Assembly (NCBI RefSeq): GCF_030867095.1
Contig: NC_081824.1
Span: 362,657,829 to 362,721,828 of the forward strand
Direction of reading: 5' to 3'
DNA length: 64,000 nt
From: Alligator mississippiensis
Taxonomy: Eukaryota > Chordata > Crocodylia > Alligatoridae
The notes under the pieces are model-generated. The model had not been told where the DNA came from. It made no database searches and worked only from the letters and a program-made list of their open reading frames with translations. Position numbers and translations under genes: made by a program. This document shows positions 11,440-26,906 of this stretch, piece after piece; the stretch's first letter is position 1, and every line of letters starts with the position of its first letter.

Positions 11440-12060
11440 GCACCAGCGAAGCCAGAGCCACCTGCTCCTGTGCGCTACGGCTGGGGCGGGGGTGCAGGCC
11501 TCACACCTGCCCCCTCGGGCCGCCGGGCGGGCTGAGGGGGCACGGAGGGGCCCGTCGCATCACGGCTGGGGTCGCGCTGCCCCTTTCCCCGCTCCGCGCA
11601 CCTGCCCGCATCCTGCTGCACCTGCCCACACGCGGCCCAGGCAGGCTGCCAGCGGCGAGGCCGGGCTATAGCACCCCCGACACTGGCATGACGGCAGTGC
11701 CAATCGCGGCGCGGCGCCGGGCTGCTCCCGGGACTGGCGGGGCCGCGAGACTCCGCCCCACGCAGCAGAGCCGGAGCCGGAGCCGGAGCCCGCCCCGGAA
11801 GAGGCCGCGCGCTTTCGCTGGCTGAGCTACGCGGGGCAGGCGGCGGTGGTGCGGGGACTGGCGGAGCCTCGCAGCCCGGCGAGCCCAGTCCCCCGCACCG
11901 GGGCCGGCAGCAGGTGAGTGCCGCGGCGGGCCTGGGGCCCTTCCCCGCCCCCAGGGTGCAGGCGCCTCGCAGCGGGGCCGGGGCCGGGAATCCCGCGTGA
12001 GCAGGGCCCGGTGTGAAGGTGGCCCGCGTGCCGGGGGTTGCCGGTCCCCGCTCTGGTGTC
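11440..12060 (+). promoter_or_regulatory. NALCN: CpG island, probable NALCN promoter
   Basis: This is the only long GC-rich and CpG-dense, non-transposon stretch upstream of the NALCN start codon. It has many CG dinucleotides, CCGCCC/GGGCGG-type GC boxes and a GAGCCG hexamer repeat at about 11767-11790. A strong + strand splice donor closes its core (CAG|GTGAGTG at 11911-11919). Vertebrate NALCN genes start with a non-coding exon, so its position 7.5 kb upstream fits. Assignment to NALCN is inference from position and strand; a promoter serving an antisense transcript is also possible. Confidence 0.6.
11790..11913 (+). other. NALCN: Candidate non-coding exon 1 of NALCN
   Basis: The right edge is fixed by the donor CAG|GTGAGTG (exon ends at 11913). 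The left edge, the transcription start, is a guess within the CpG island. No long open frame on the + strand is needed. If correct, it splices to the acceptor before 19426, giving a 7.5-kb first intron. Confidence 0.45.
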
Positions 12061-14322
12061 ATTTCTTGGAGACCAGGTGGCAAGAGAGTAGCAGGACTTA
12101 TGAGCCTGGTGTTTAGCAGTGTTGTTTCTCCAGGGACCTCCTAAGATCATCAGGTCCAGCATTGGCAACATGTAGGGGGTGCTCGGGCACCCCCTGTAAA
12201 ACTGCTGCCAATGCTGCTGGCAGCACCTGCGAGTGGCCACTGCTTGCCAACCCCCCCCCGCCAACACCACTGATGGCATCTGCAGGTGGTCACTGACCAC
12301 TGTTTGGTGCTCGCCACCCTTTCCACCCCTCCCTGCCTGCCACTGACACTGCCAGGGCTGCCTGCGGGAGCTCCCTGCTCACTGCCTCCATGCCCCTGCT
12401 GCGGACAGCACCACACCGCCTGCGGGTAGTCACTGTGCCCCCCCAGCCTCCCAGGACATATGGCGTTTGCAGGGTCCAGCCCCCAAGATTTCAGTGGTTA
12501 AGGTTGGGAGATCTTGAAATGATGGTTGGTTAAGAATTTGGAATCGGAAAATGGTGTAAGACAGTTGAATGCTGTGTAGCAAAAATATAACAATGATAAA
12601 AGAAAATGTCACCCTTTGCTTTTTAAAAAAAAATTATTTCCATTTGAATAATCAACGCATGTGTATGCAAGACTTTTCAGCACCCTGACACACAGTTAGC
12701 AGTACAACATACCCAAAACAGCATTAATATAATCATTGAAATGGGCACTCTAGCTACAAAAAACTTCTTTCTGCCCCTTTGTGTTCAAGGAAGCACACCT
12801 GCCCTCTTCATAAACCCTACACAATATATTATCTTTAGCAGCATTCCCAGAAATTTACCAAATTCAGGGTATTTTGGGTAAAAGGCCATGGTAAGATGTA
12901 GAGACTTCACTTCCTCTCTTTTTTTTAAATGGGTATCCAGCTTGAGCATCTTTGGTAATCACAACTGAGGTTGTAGAAAGAGAGAGAGGTCCTTGGATAT
13001 TTTCAGCTTTACAGCAAGCACTAAATGCAACCCAGAGACTAGGAAGTTTCCAAGACAAGTGCAAAACCACTGGTATTCAGATGCTCTTAGAGAAATAATT
13101 AAGTCACTGAATTCTGGGCCAGTTTTGCTCTCGAGATGGTTTTAAGGTGTAACCCTACGTAGAGCATATCACCATTGCATCTTGAGGCAACAAATGGTGG
13201 CAAAGTCTGCTTTTGAAAAGAATGCAACTCTCCCCTTTGCCACAATCTAACCATTAAGCCTGTATTATATAGCCATAGATACACTTTATTACCATATGGG
13301 ATGCCCACCCTCACAGGGCGGTCACTTCTCAGCATTTACCATAAATTACCATGGAGCAAAACCTAAACCTATCTCAGTTTTCCCTGTGTACAGAGGATAG
13401 AAGGTATGTGAACCAAAATGATATTTAGAACCCAAAAGCAAGTTCAGTAGATATTATTTTTTGGCAGCCAGTTTTGGAAGGCTGTATCACCATTTTCACT
13501 ATCTCAAAGAAAAAAATTATGGAAGTGTGGTGGAAGACTAAACCAAACCAAAACTAATTGTGTTTAAAATCCAAACAATGACACCAGAGCACATAATGTG
13601 CATGTATGCTCTAAGTATATATATTATATATTTTATAATATATGTTATAGTATTTTGAAATAATCTCTGTTGTATATTTCAAGACATATAGTAAAAAAAG
13701 TGGGAAGTGAGGTCATAAGGCATTGTTGATAAGTTTCTGTAAGCAATAATTCTCTAGGCAGATCCGTTGTAGTCACATTTATGTTTAATCCTGGCTACTA
13801 GCTACATCTGACTTCTCCCAAGAGGAATAGTATGTTTAGGACGTGAATGATGCACGTATACGAACCAAAGCCATTGACATAGCAAGACCCAGGAGACCTT
13901 TTCGGTTCTTATGCAACTTTGAAAAATGATGACAATATTAAAGCAATAGGAACCTCCCTAAATCTGAAAATTGCAATATGATTCTTGTTATTTGGCTTAC
14001 AAGTCTTAGCATTTGCTGCCAGGCTCAGTGCTTGCCCAACTGTTTTGTATAACTGGTGACCAAATGAGAATCTAATTGTGGTAGGTTTTATGAGCTTTCC
14101 TTTGGACTATTTCCCTTATGTAGAAAAAGGAAATGGAAAAAAAAAATTATTAGGAGAAGGAAACTTGAATGACTTCAGAACAAAAACTAAACAGCTGATT
14201 GCATTTAAAAATTGCAGTTTACTGATTGAAGGCAGAGTCGAGATATACTTTCTATATTAACTAAATCAGAGATTCATAAGGGCCCATCTCAGTTCATCAG
14301 ATGCTTTCAGCATCATGACAGA
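11914..14322 (+). other. NALCN: NALCN intron 1 (proposed), left part
   Basis: The CpG-rich sequence fades by about 12060. The stretch 12160-12480 is moderately GC-rich with C-runs and a small inverted repeat GGGGGTGCTC/GGGCACCCCC near 12175. It may be a decayed transposon but was not identified. From 12490 to 14322 the sequence is AT-rich with no recognised exon. An AT-only run lies at about 13615-13650. Confidence 0.5.
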
Positions 14323-14549
14323 CAGGCCTGTCCCTGGGTGGGGAGGGAGGGAGGGCAAATCAGGGCTACTGCCCTGGGCCCCGCATGTTGGGGGGGCTCC
14401 ACAGAGCTGGGAGGAGTGGCTGCTTTGTGTCCAGTCACTCACTACTGCCCCCTGCCAATGGTGACTGCTTCACATCCAGGGTGTGTGGGGTCAGGGCCCT
14501 ATACGAGTTGATTTGCCTTGGGCCCTGTACCCTGCTCGAGTCGGCTCTG
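14323..14549. mobile_element. Short hAT-like element, perfect 8-bp duplication
   Basis: The ends are CAGGCCTGTCCCTGG and, read inverted from the right, CAGAGCCGACTCGAG; both arms carry CAAATCA-type blocks. The duplication ATGACAGA occurs at 14315-14322 and 14550-14557 without mismatch. The GC-rich 227-bp body has no coding capacity. A second copy in opposite orientation lies at 23162-23431. Confidence 0.88.
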
Positions 14550-14557
14550 ATGACAGA

Positions 14558-16339
14558 TTATGCATCTCTGATTTAGTTAGTCTCTAAGGTACACCTCTAC
14601 CATGCCTTCTGCCTGACTTCAGACTAATATGGCTAATGACCTCTCTTATTTTACTGATTATGTTGAAAAAGAGAGGAGGAAAGAAGAGACTGTTTTGTTT
14701 AAAGTTTTGTTTTGGATGGAAAAACAGTTTCCATAAAGGCATCTAAAGAAAACATTTTCTGTTTGAACCTAGTTGTGAGCTCATACCCTCATCCACCCAT
14801 GGCATGTTCCTCCCACTGGTAACTTGAGTCTTTTGTTCCTCTTTTCCTGTTTACAGGGTTAACAGAGTACAGGGAACTAGTGTCAGTAATCTTTAGAACT
14901 GCTGGTTTTAATCCCAGTGGGAGGTGAAGTGCCATCTTTTGGGTATTGTCTTCATTTTCCTCCTATGGGGGTTTATTAATTTTTTAAAATAAAATTTCAG
15001 GATTTATAAACTCCTATAATTTTATGGAGTCTTTTGCCTGATTTTTCTCTTTCAGTGTAAATCACACCAAGTTAAGTAAAAAAGAAATCCTTCTAGTTAT
15101 CAATAATCATTTGTGACTTCATTCTTTATTAGTGTATTCCCTAGGAGCTTGTGTATGTTTTGTTGCAGAAATTGCCGTAATGCAATTATCTTATTTACTG
15201 CAAACTAACAACAGACCCTGTATGAGACAAACCATGGGTTTCCCAGACTGTACCTTACATTGGATCAATCACTTGCTTTTCATTTATTCTTCTCTCTTTT
15301 TGGATAGTGAAGACTTCCATCAGACAAGAAGTCTTAAGGTCAGTAGCAGATGGCGCACACTGGAATTGTGCCTTCTTTTCATTATCCTCTTTGGGCACTT
15401 GGGGTCTAACTGACTTCTTTGTTACACCATTTATTATACCAGTGTTACCCTGTTTCATTTCAGTGGATACTACAGATCTGTTTTAATGGTGGTAAATCAG
15501 CCTATTTTCCTGAAGTTCTGTTCAGATGTGGTTTTGAAATTGTCTTGTTGTGATTTTAATTTTCTTTGATTGAACATACCTGCTGGCTCTCATAGAAAAA
15601 GAGAACAGACTGACCTAATGCATCCAGTGGGCTTCTTGCCTGAACATTTTTTTTAACTTGTTCTCTTGTTTTTTCCTTTGGCTTGTATTTGCATCTAAAA
15701 ATAAAACAAAAGGAGATATTTAAAATCAAAAGCTAAAACAACACATTGCTACACAGGAAAGCAGCAACCTACACAAGTACTATGAATTTTTATGGCTGAT
15801 ATTGTTCTACAGAAACCCCCCCCAGCAGAACCAAAAGAAATATGAAATGAGCATAGCCAGAGACAGCAATGTTCTCCTTATCAATGCCAGTTTTTCATCC
15901 AGAGTGTAGGTATACCCCATTTTTTTTAAAAGCTTCAGAGTTAGAAATATCCTGTGTTCATTTTAGTTTGTGAGTAAGGAAAGGACATGGTTAGAATTGG
16001 GATCAGAATTTCAGAAAAATTGTGTTCAGGGGTTACACTTAGTATAATTTCTTCACATTCAGCAGAGTATGACATTTGCTTCATTTTTTCCTTGTTTAAA
16101 AACCAACAAGAAAACAGAAGTTCATAGACTAAGGGGGTTGCAAAAAATCTCATTAAGTCATTCTAAAACTCATTTTAGGGTTGTCTTGGCTTTGTGATCT
16201 TAGCTTACTGGCCGTTCCTAAAAAAAGATATCCTGTTCATTTCACATCTGTAAAATAAGCAAATTTATCCTTCTATTTTATATATAGTTCTTTTCTTTCT
16301 ACTCTCTGCTTTGCTTATTCATTTGCCCTAGTTTAGAAG
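14558..16339 (+). other. NALCN: NALCN intron 1 (proposed), nothing recognised
   Basis: AT-rich, single-copy-looking sequence. No recognisable exon, transposon or RNA gene was seen. Confidence 0.5.
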
Positions 16340-17286
16340 TAAGAGGAAGCAAGAATGGACTGTAAGGAGGATAGAAAACCAGTTGGATCATAGGGCTCAT
16401 TGTCTAGTTGACAGTATCTAATGGAGTTCCCCAGGCATTGGTCTTGGGGCCAGTTTTGGTCTTCATCAACAACCAGGAAGATGGGATGGAGTGTACCTTT
16501 AGCAAGTTTGCAGATGACACCAAACTATAGATAGTAGTGGATATTTTGGAGAGCTAGGATTCGGAGAGACCTCAAGAGATTGGGGGACTGGAGCTAAAGG
16601 ATTTTCATGAGGGTCAGTAAGGAAATGTACAAAGCCATGCACTTATGCAAGCTGGAGACGAAATGGCTAAGCAGTAGCTCTGCAGAAAAGGACCTGGGGA
16701 TTACAGTGGACAACAAGCTGGATATGAGCCAACAGTGTGCCCTTGTTGTGAAGAAGGCTATAATGGCATACTGGGCTCCATTAGTAGGAGGCCGCATCTG
16801 GAGTACTATGTCCAGTTTGGGCCAGTGCTATTGAAAGGATGTGGACAAATTGGAGTGAGTCAAGCCTAGGGCAATGAAAATGGTTAGGGTCCTGGGACAC
16901 ATGACTTACAAGGATATGCTGAGGGAACTGGGCTTATTTAGTTTGGAGAAGAGAAGACAGAGGGGGGATTTAGTAGCCTGAAGGTTGATTCCAAAGAAGA
17001 TGGAGCTAGACTGTTCTCGGTGGTGGCAGATAACAGAACAAGGACTAATGGTCTCAAGTAGCACCCCTGGAAGTTTAGGTTAGATATTGGGAAAAACTTT
17101 CTCACTGGGAGAATAGTTAAGCACTAGAGCAGGTTACCCAGAGATATTGTGCAATCTCCATCCCTGGAGGTTTTTAAGGCCAGCCTAGACAAAGCCTTGC
17201 CTGGAATTATGTGGTTGGTGATGGTCCTGCTTTGAGCAGGGGGTTGAACTAGATGAATTCCTGAGGTCTAATTTTCTATGATTCTG
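16340..17286 (+). mobile_element. CR1 LINE fragment, degraded
   Basis: The + strand encodes decayed CR1 ORF2 with recognisable pieces: a GVPQ...VLGP block at about 16425, SKFADDTKL (about 16501-16527, the reverse-transcriptase catalytic box), RLDIGKNFL (about 17080) and SLEVFKASLDKAL (about 17163). Several stops and frameshifts are present. The right edge is the CR1 tail (GGGTTGAACTAGATGA, then TTCTATGATTCTGT at about 17273-17286). The left part is 5' truncated. Confidence 0.9.
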
Positions 17287-19425
17287 TTAAGCACTATGCC
17301 TGATCTGTTTACCTATGGCATTTGGCTTCTACTTGATGAGCTTGATGAATCCAAACCATTCTTGGCATTTACAGTTCATGACCGTGTATATGTTCCAGTT
17401 AGTCCAGAAAGAATGCATGCTGTAGTGGACAAGCAGATTGATAAGAATCTCATTATTAGCAGTGTGCTTATCTTCATACTCAATAAACATATAAAGAAGT
17501 ACTGCTGAAAGAAGGGTAATACAGAAATATGTATGATAACCAACTGACAAACTAGAACTTTAATTCATCTTCTGCCCCAAACCACACACAACTTGTTATT
17601 TAACAGTAACATTTCTAAAACAACATCAGTAGTAGTTCACCAGTCAATGCACAGTTCCTGAATATATTTCCCATAATAACTTTATGGACTTTGCTCTGCT
17701 AATCTATTGTAATTTATTTTCTTTACTGTTGATCAAAGACAGTAACTCAATTATGACTGGAATGGGTCAACAGTATTAACATGATAATTACTGTTTTTTA
17801 TTTTAAAATAATATGATCAAAGAACTGATTAAGTAAGCATATTTTATAATGTGGATTTTTTTTTCTTCTGCAGAGATCTTAGGATCTCCAGAAGTTTCCT
17901 ACTGAGAGTGCTTCCCTTTCAGTTAATTTTTTCTCAGTCTTGCATGCTGTCATCACCAGATTGGTGTGAAGCTTCATGACATCAAAACCTGTCATGACAA
18001 CCATGAGGCTTTGAGGATTCCCTATTGTGTTTTGGTTTATGTTACACTTAGTAAGTGGGAAAATTAGGAAGTGGGTCAGTAGGAGAAGGCAGGAGCAGAA
18101 AGGAGGTAAAGGAAACAGTATCAAAATAGGAGGTAAGGACCAGAAAGAAGAAAACAAATGAAGAACAGAGGTATGAGGGAAGACAGAAAGAGCTTTGTGG
18201 AAGTTGACAGGGAGAACTTTATATGTACACAGGACAGCATAGGATAAAGCATGGACGTGCTCATTTGAAAAATCTTAGAAGTGGATGATGGAGAGTGATA
18301 TCATTGGTGGACTGCTTGATATTGAATGACTGCTGACAGGTCATGTCAGTATACACTTTACAGGTGTTTGAAGATTAAGACAAGCAGCATATGCTTGATG
18401 TGATAGGGTATGTCTATGCCAAGTCCATGGCACCTCCTAGGGAGGAGTGCTGTCAAGCAGACCTCACTCAATTGGTCTCACTCGTATCAAACCTGGAAAC
18501 GCAGCAGTGAAAGTCATCTGCATGTCTCTCTGGCTCCATGGAAGCATGTTGGAGCAGAAGTTGTGAGAACAGCTCCAGTGGCTGTCCCTGGTGGTTGAAG
18601 CCACTCCATATTTTCAGGCATGGCTTATGTGAGTGGGCACTGTAGGGACACATTGTAGACTTGCCCACTGAGAAATGGGATCCTGTGAAGGAATACATAG
18701 AGGCATATGTAATATTTGGATGTGGAGTAATGATCTTGCTAGTGAAGAAAAGGTATGAGCCTATGCATGCAGGGTGGGGTTCTGTCCCAGGAAGACAGTT
18801 CCTCCCCTGAATCCCCATTGTACAAGCTATGCCATCCCTTGGGATGGTGGAACTTCTTCATCTCCTGGACTTATCCAGCTCTGTGGGCATCTATGTATTT
18901 GTTGTGTTGGAGGGGTGGGGCTGAAGAAGGCTTCTGAGAATTCCATCTCGGCCCCAACTCATGTGAGGTATTTCACATCCCTTCAGTTTTTGAAATGTGT
19001 GTGTGTCTGCTCCCCTGAGAGGAGGGGTTCTGAATGGGCCTACTCTGACAAAGTCTAAAGACTGGTGCCATTACATTCATTGGTGCCCTGTCAAGTACAC
19101 ACAGACAACCTTTGCTTAAGTTTATCCATGGGACAGTATTCTCCTTTTCATTACAAGGGCACAACTGATAATAATCTATCTGCTTTGCTAGATTTTTATA
19201 AATATTTTAGACACATACTTATTTGTAAGCTTTTTTAATCCAATGTGATTCACTTACGTTGTTTTCCACAGTGTTTTAATAAGGGAGACAATCTGTTAAT
19301 CAATGGATACAAGAGAGACCTGGCATAATGATACTTGTTATACGTTTACAAAGCTTTTCCAAAAGTCTTTTAAACATGTTTTATGTTTTGTTTAATAGGT
19401 TGATGCCCCTTTTTCTTTTTTCAAG
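17287..19425 (+). other. NALCN: NALCN intron 1 (proposed), right part
   Basis: No exon was recognised. The 231-base open frame at 17278-17508 has no family resemblance. The stretch from 19401 is the polypyrimidine tract of the exon that follows (CCCCTTTTTCTTTTTTCAAG). Confidence 0.5.
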
Positions 19426-19443
19426 GGGGTTTCACCATTATAG

Positions 19444-22907
<3,464 letters not shown>

Positions 22908-23096
22908 CTGTGGGTTCATCTACATGAGATGCTTACTGCAGAGTAGGCTAGTTAGCTCTGCAGGATCACCATCTACACAAGTGGTGCTATTAGGCCAGAG
23001 TAAAGAACTCCACCATAGAATATTATTGCCCAACACAAGTGCTATTCTACAGTGGAATTATTTACTCTGTTGCAATGCATGTGTAGACGGTCACTA
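22908..23096. mobile_element. Short inverted-repeat element, probable MITE
   Basis: The left edge TCATCTACATGAGATGCTTA and the inverted right edge GTCTACACATGCATTGC pair imperfectly over about 35 bases, both running into CAGAGTA. No clean target duplication was found. A related edge (TCTACATGAGATGCTACTGC) occurs at about 57763. Confidence 0.45.
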
Positions 23097-23161
23097 GGGC
23101 TGGCTGGGGCATGAGGTTGCTACAGTGTGGTGCTAGCCAGCAGGTAGCTCTGTACTGTAGC

Positions 23162-23431
23162 CATAACTGACCCGAGCAGGGTGTGGGGCCCAGGGCAAAT
23201 CAGCCCATGCGAGCCCCCCTCGATCCAATCCCATGGGCCCCGGATCCGATGAATCGGCATGGGGGGGTGGGGGCTGGATGTGGAGCCACTGCTCTGCTCT
23301 GCTCAGCTCCGTGTTGCTGCTGCTGCGCCTGGCTCCGTGGGCCCACCCAAAGCACAGGACTCAGGGCGGTTGCCCTGATTTGCCCCCCCCCCCCCCCCCG
23401 TGCTCCCCGCCTCCAATCGGGGATGGCCCTG
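23162..23431. mobile_element. Short hAT-like element, 7/8 duplication
   Basis: This is the second copy of the family at 14323-14549, in opposite orientation. The left end CATAACTGACCCGAGC corresponds to the inverted right end of that copy, and the GGGCCCAGGGCAAATCAG block is shared. Flanking 8-mers are ACTGTAGC (23154-23161) and ACCGTAGC (23432-23439). A C-run of about 18 lies at 23383-23399. Confidence 0.82.
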
Positions 23432-23439
23432 ACCGTAGC

Positions 23440-24042
23440 ACCCTCATGTCCCAGCCAGCCCCTCTGCAGCCCATTGAGCTTTGTAGGAGCAGTTCTGGCC
23501 TGGCAGGATGACCCTCCAGATACTCTGCCAGCTGTGGCTGTGCTGCCCTGGCTCTGTATGCTGCAGTCTTGGACTTGTGTAAATATTGCTCGTGGGAGAA
23601 ACAAATTCCGGCGCGAACTGCACTGACGTTTATTGCATCAAAACAATTTCATGTATAGATGTGCTCTATCAGTGTATGGTAGCAGGATGTGAGCAAAAAG
23701 ACAGGGAGCCATCAACTCCTGTGTTTATTGCTGAATGCATTTTGCACTGGCCATGTGTGACCTGAAGTGGTATGAACTGAGGTAAGGAATCAGTGGCCAA
23801 AATTTATACACAAAAAGTATGAAGAGTCACAATTCACTGTTTCTGGCATGAAAAGTTGTGAGGTAGTAATTTAAGTTTAATTTCTTGAGCTGTGTGAGAG
23901 GATTATCAAAACTTCACTCACTATGGGCATTTGAGGACCATGAGTAATGTATCACAGCAGTTTCCAGACACATACACAGAATCTTGTAAGCTTGTTTTTA
24001 TGGATGTGATGAACTGATTTTCATTGAATCTGATGAGATTTG
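23440..24042 (+). other. NALCN: NALCN intron, unassigned
   Basis: 23440-23620 is moderately GC-rich and may be part of an older repeat. The remainder is AT-rich. No exon was seen. Confidence 0.5.
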
Positions 24043-24050
24043 TTCTATTA

Positions 24051-24327
24051 CTGGGGTTTTCAACGTTTTGAAAGGTTTTGAAAGATCATTGTACCTCTCA
24101 GCGGCCGGATGTGGGACAGTATACCCCCAGCTGCTGAATAATGGGGGTGTGGAGTGCAGACGGACACAGAGCGGCAGCAGCCACTGCATGCAAGCTTCCC
24201 CAACCCGTGGCACCTACACAGCAACACGGGATTATGCATGGTGGTGCTCCGTTCCCGCCTGCTTATACTCCCTAGGGCCTTCTCAAGTACCTACAGGGGT
24301 ATGCGTACCCCTGGCTGACAACCCCTG
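24051..24327. mobile_element. Short hAT-like element, perfect 8-bp duplication
   Basis: The left end CTGGGGTTTTCAACG and inverted right end CAGGGGTTGTCAGCC are imperfect terminal repeats. The duplication TTCTATTA occurs at 24043-24050 and 24328-24335 with no mismatch. The 277-bp body has no coding capacity and is unrelated in sequence to the other short elements here. Confidence 0.85.
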
Positions 24328-24335
24328 TTCTATTA

Positions 24336-25706
24336 TATTGAAGAAGTATATGGGGTTGCCTCTCTTGCATTTGATCTTTTTTTTTTTTTCTGTACATTAA
24401 TCATATTTATATAGATAGATGGATTACTAAGGAGTTTTAAAACTGCATTAGTAAATTTTACACTTTCCTTAATAGATAAAAATAAGGTAAAAGTAGATTA
24501 AGCTTGAATCACTTGCACACAAAAGTGATTATTTAACTGTAATAGAGCTACATTTAGTTTTATGTAATTTCCTGAGGTTTTACCTACAACTGTACAGACT
24601 AAGAGTTCAGCTTTTACTCACGCAAGTAGTTTTTGCTTAAATAAATAACCCAATTGGCTTCAATGGTGCTACTTTTATAACTAAAAGCTTGTCATATTGG
24701 AAAAGTTTGGATCAATATTTTATGTGGCATCTTTCAGAAAAAAACATATTGCAGTATCTTTTAACATTAAATCATAGTGAAAACATTGTATTTGAGTACT
24801 TTGAATACTTCATTAAGTGATTCTTGGAATAATAATCAATGAAAAATCTATTTTCCTTGGGTGATTTGACCTGGTCTTTAGTTGATATTTTATGATGAAA
24901 AATGTTAGTTGAATTATGTATTATTTTTTCTGACAGTTGCATCATGTGCTAAGAGCTTCAAAACAAAATGGCCAGCACAGTAACTTCCCTAAAGAGATCA
25001 CAGTCTAACATATTAATAGTCCATGGCACATGTTTAAGAAAGGGATATGAAATATAGATACTAAGGAAGTTAGATGCGATAATACAAACTATACTTAAGT
25101 CAGTATTTATTTTTGTCATGGCAGCATGTAGATGTATTATAGATATTCCACATCTTTGCTCTCAAAAACTGACTGCTTTCTAGTAGCTATTACTGTAGAA
25201 ATGACCTTTCAGGGGTAATTTGAATGAGTATAGACATAGCTTCATGGACTAATGTAGGAAACGTGTTCGATGCTCAGGAAGCAATGTGGAGAAAAACCGC
25301 AAATAAGTATATGGGAGGTTTTTCTTATTTTACTTTATTATTGACTGTATTCCAGATGAAAACATATGTTTAACAAAATCCCAGGCACATTTTCTATTCC
25401 CTCAGATCTTGTTGTAGGAATGTTGTTTTGAAAACACAAAATACTAGAATAGTTTACTTTGTATTTTTTGTCTAGACTTGCTCAAAATTTATATACAACT
25501 ACCAAGAGGACTAGTGATATTTTGTGGGACGGTACATGAAGTGTATATAATACATAGCAGAATTCAACCAATTTGGTTTTGTTCCTTGGGATATTCTTAT
25601 GTTATAAAATATTGGTATATTAAATACTTTCAGCGCATAGAGTTTTTAAATTGAACAGTGATAGCTTATTTTACTATTTAATCCTTTCATTACCTATAGT
25701 TTACAA
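24336..25706 (+). other. NALCN: NALCN intron, nothing recognised
   Basis: AT-rich sequence without recognisable exon or repeat. Confidence 0.6.
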
Positions 25707-25968
25707 TAAGGGTGGTCAACCTGTTACGTGGGTACAAGTGGCACAGGCAGCCTTTGTGTATAGCATGCGGCAGATCAGGGAGGGGATGGGCATCACAGCA
25801 GCAGATAGGGCAGGAAGCAGAAAGCAAAACAGTAAATCAGGCAGTGGGGACAGGTCTGGGGGCAAAACGCACAGCAACCCCCCCGGCAGAGGAAGGGGAT
25901 CAGAGTGACACTAGGGGAGGGTGTGAAGTTAATTTGTGACACGCCTGCCAAAAAGATGGCCCCCACTA
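25707..25968. mobile_element. Short hAT-like element, degenerate
   Basis: The left end TAAGGGTGGTCAACCTGT and inverted right end TAGTGGGGGCCATCTTTTTG resemble each other over about 15 bases. Flanking 8-mers GTTTACAA (25699-25706) and GTCTAAAA (25969-25976) match at 6 of 8. The body is GC- and purine-rich against an AT-rich intron. Confidence 0.6.
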
Positions 25969-25976
25969 GTCTAAAA

Positions 25977-26815
25977 AATATCAGCTATGAAGCAGATTGA
26001 AAAATCTTTTTTCTTTTTTACTATATCAGTTAAGGAAACATATCAGTTTATTAAGTGCAAGATAATTTAATGTTTGTACCTGTCTTTTAATGGAACATTT
26101 TTAATGAATTAATTTAACTGCTGATTAATTACTTCATCAGATGGATTATCCAAGTAATAAGAGGAACTGTGATAGCTTATTAGTCTGAGTTTTGTATGCA
26201 CTGTTAGATGTAGCAAAAGGTTTTCTTAATAATAAGCCAACAATTTGGATTTTGGTAATGAAAAATCGAGTATATTAACTAGGCTTTATAGTCACATTTA
26301 ATATGGTTAAGGTAGTTTATTTTCACAAAGCTTATTTATATAAGTTCTCTGTATTTCATGGATATTGAAGTTTCCATACTTAAATATTTCCTGGTACCTT
26401 ATACATAAATCATTCAATTTAGTGATTTTTACACATTGCACATTCTGTTCTCTGAGTTGCTTATGCATTTGTGGATTGTGTGACTTAACTAAATTAGTAT
26501 GTTTTGTAAGAAAAATCCATGAAGTGTGTTAACAGATGTCTACTAAATCCTGTTATGGGTATGTCTTAAAAATACTTAGCATTTTAGAAACTAAAATGAA
26601 GTACTTGAGAGAACCATTCAGAGACTGAAAATTGTTAATTGTTCAACGTTGACTTTTTTTTCCAATGTATTACGTTTAGCAAAATTTAAGAGGTTCTGAT
26701 GTATGTGAAATAGGAGATGAACCTGACACCCTTCAGCACAGTAGAGAAGAACTTGACATCTATATTAAATCATTATAGACGGAGGTCCTTCCAGCACTTA
26801 CGGCCCCAATCTTAA
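25977..26815 (+). other. NALCN: NALCN intron, nothing recognised
   Basis: AT-rich sequence without recognisable exon or repeat. Confidence 0.6.
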
Positions 26816-26906
26816 GGCACGTTTACACATTCTGATTAGAACGCATCAGAGCAGACTCGATTAATCGAGTCTGCTGGAGGGTTCTAATCAGAATGCTCCG
26901 GTGTGC
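26816..26906. mobile_element. Tiny palindromic element (MITE-like)
   Basis: The core GCAGACTCGATT/AATCGAGTCTGC at 26851-26874 is a perfect 24-base palindrome. Outer arms ATTCTGATTAGAAC (26829-26842) and its complement (26881-26894) are also perfect. Beyond them weaker arms (GCACGTTTACAC and GTGTGC) continue the symmetry. No target duplication was identified. Confidence 0.6.

Noticed and set aside
11475..12083. 202-codon - strand open frame in the CpG island
   Set aside because: Proline/alanine/arginine-rich composition typical of CpG islands; no motif and no splice context.
17278..17508. 76-codon frame with an ordinary-looking protein composition, considered as an exon
   Set aside because: Starts in the CR1 tail, no family resemblance and no convincing splice sites.
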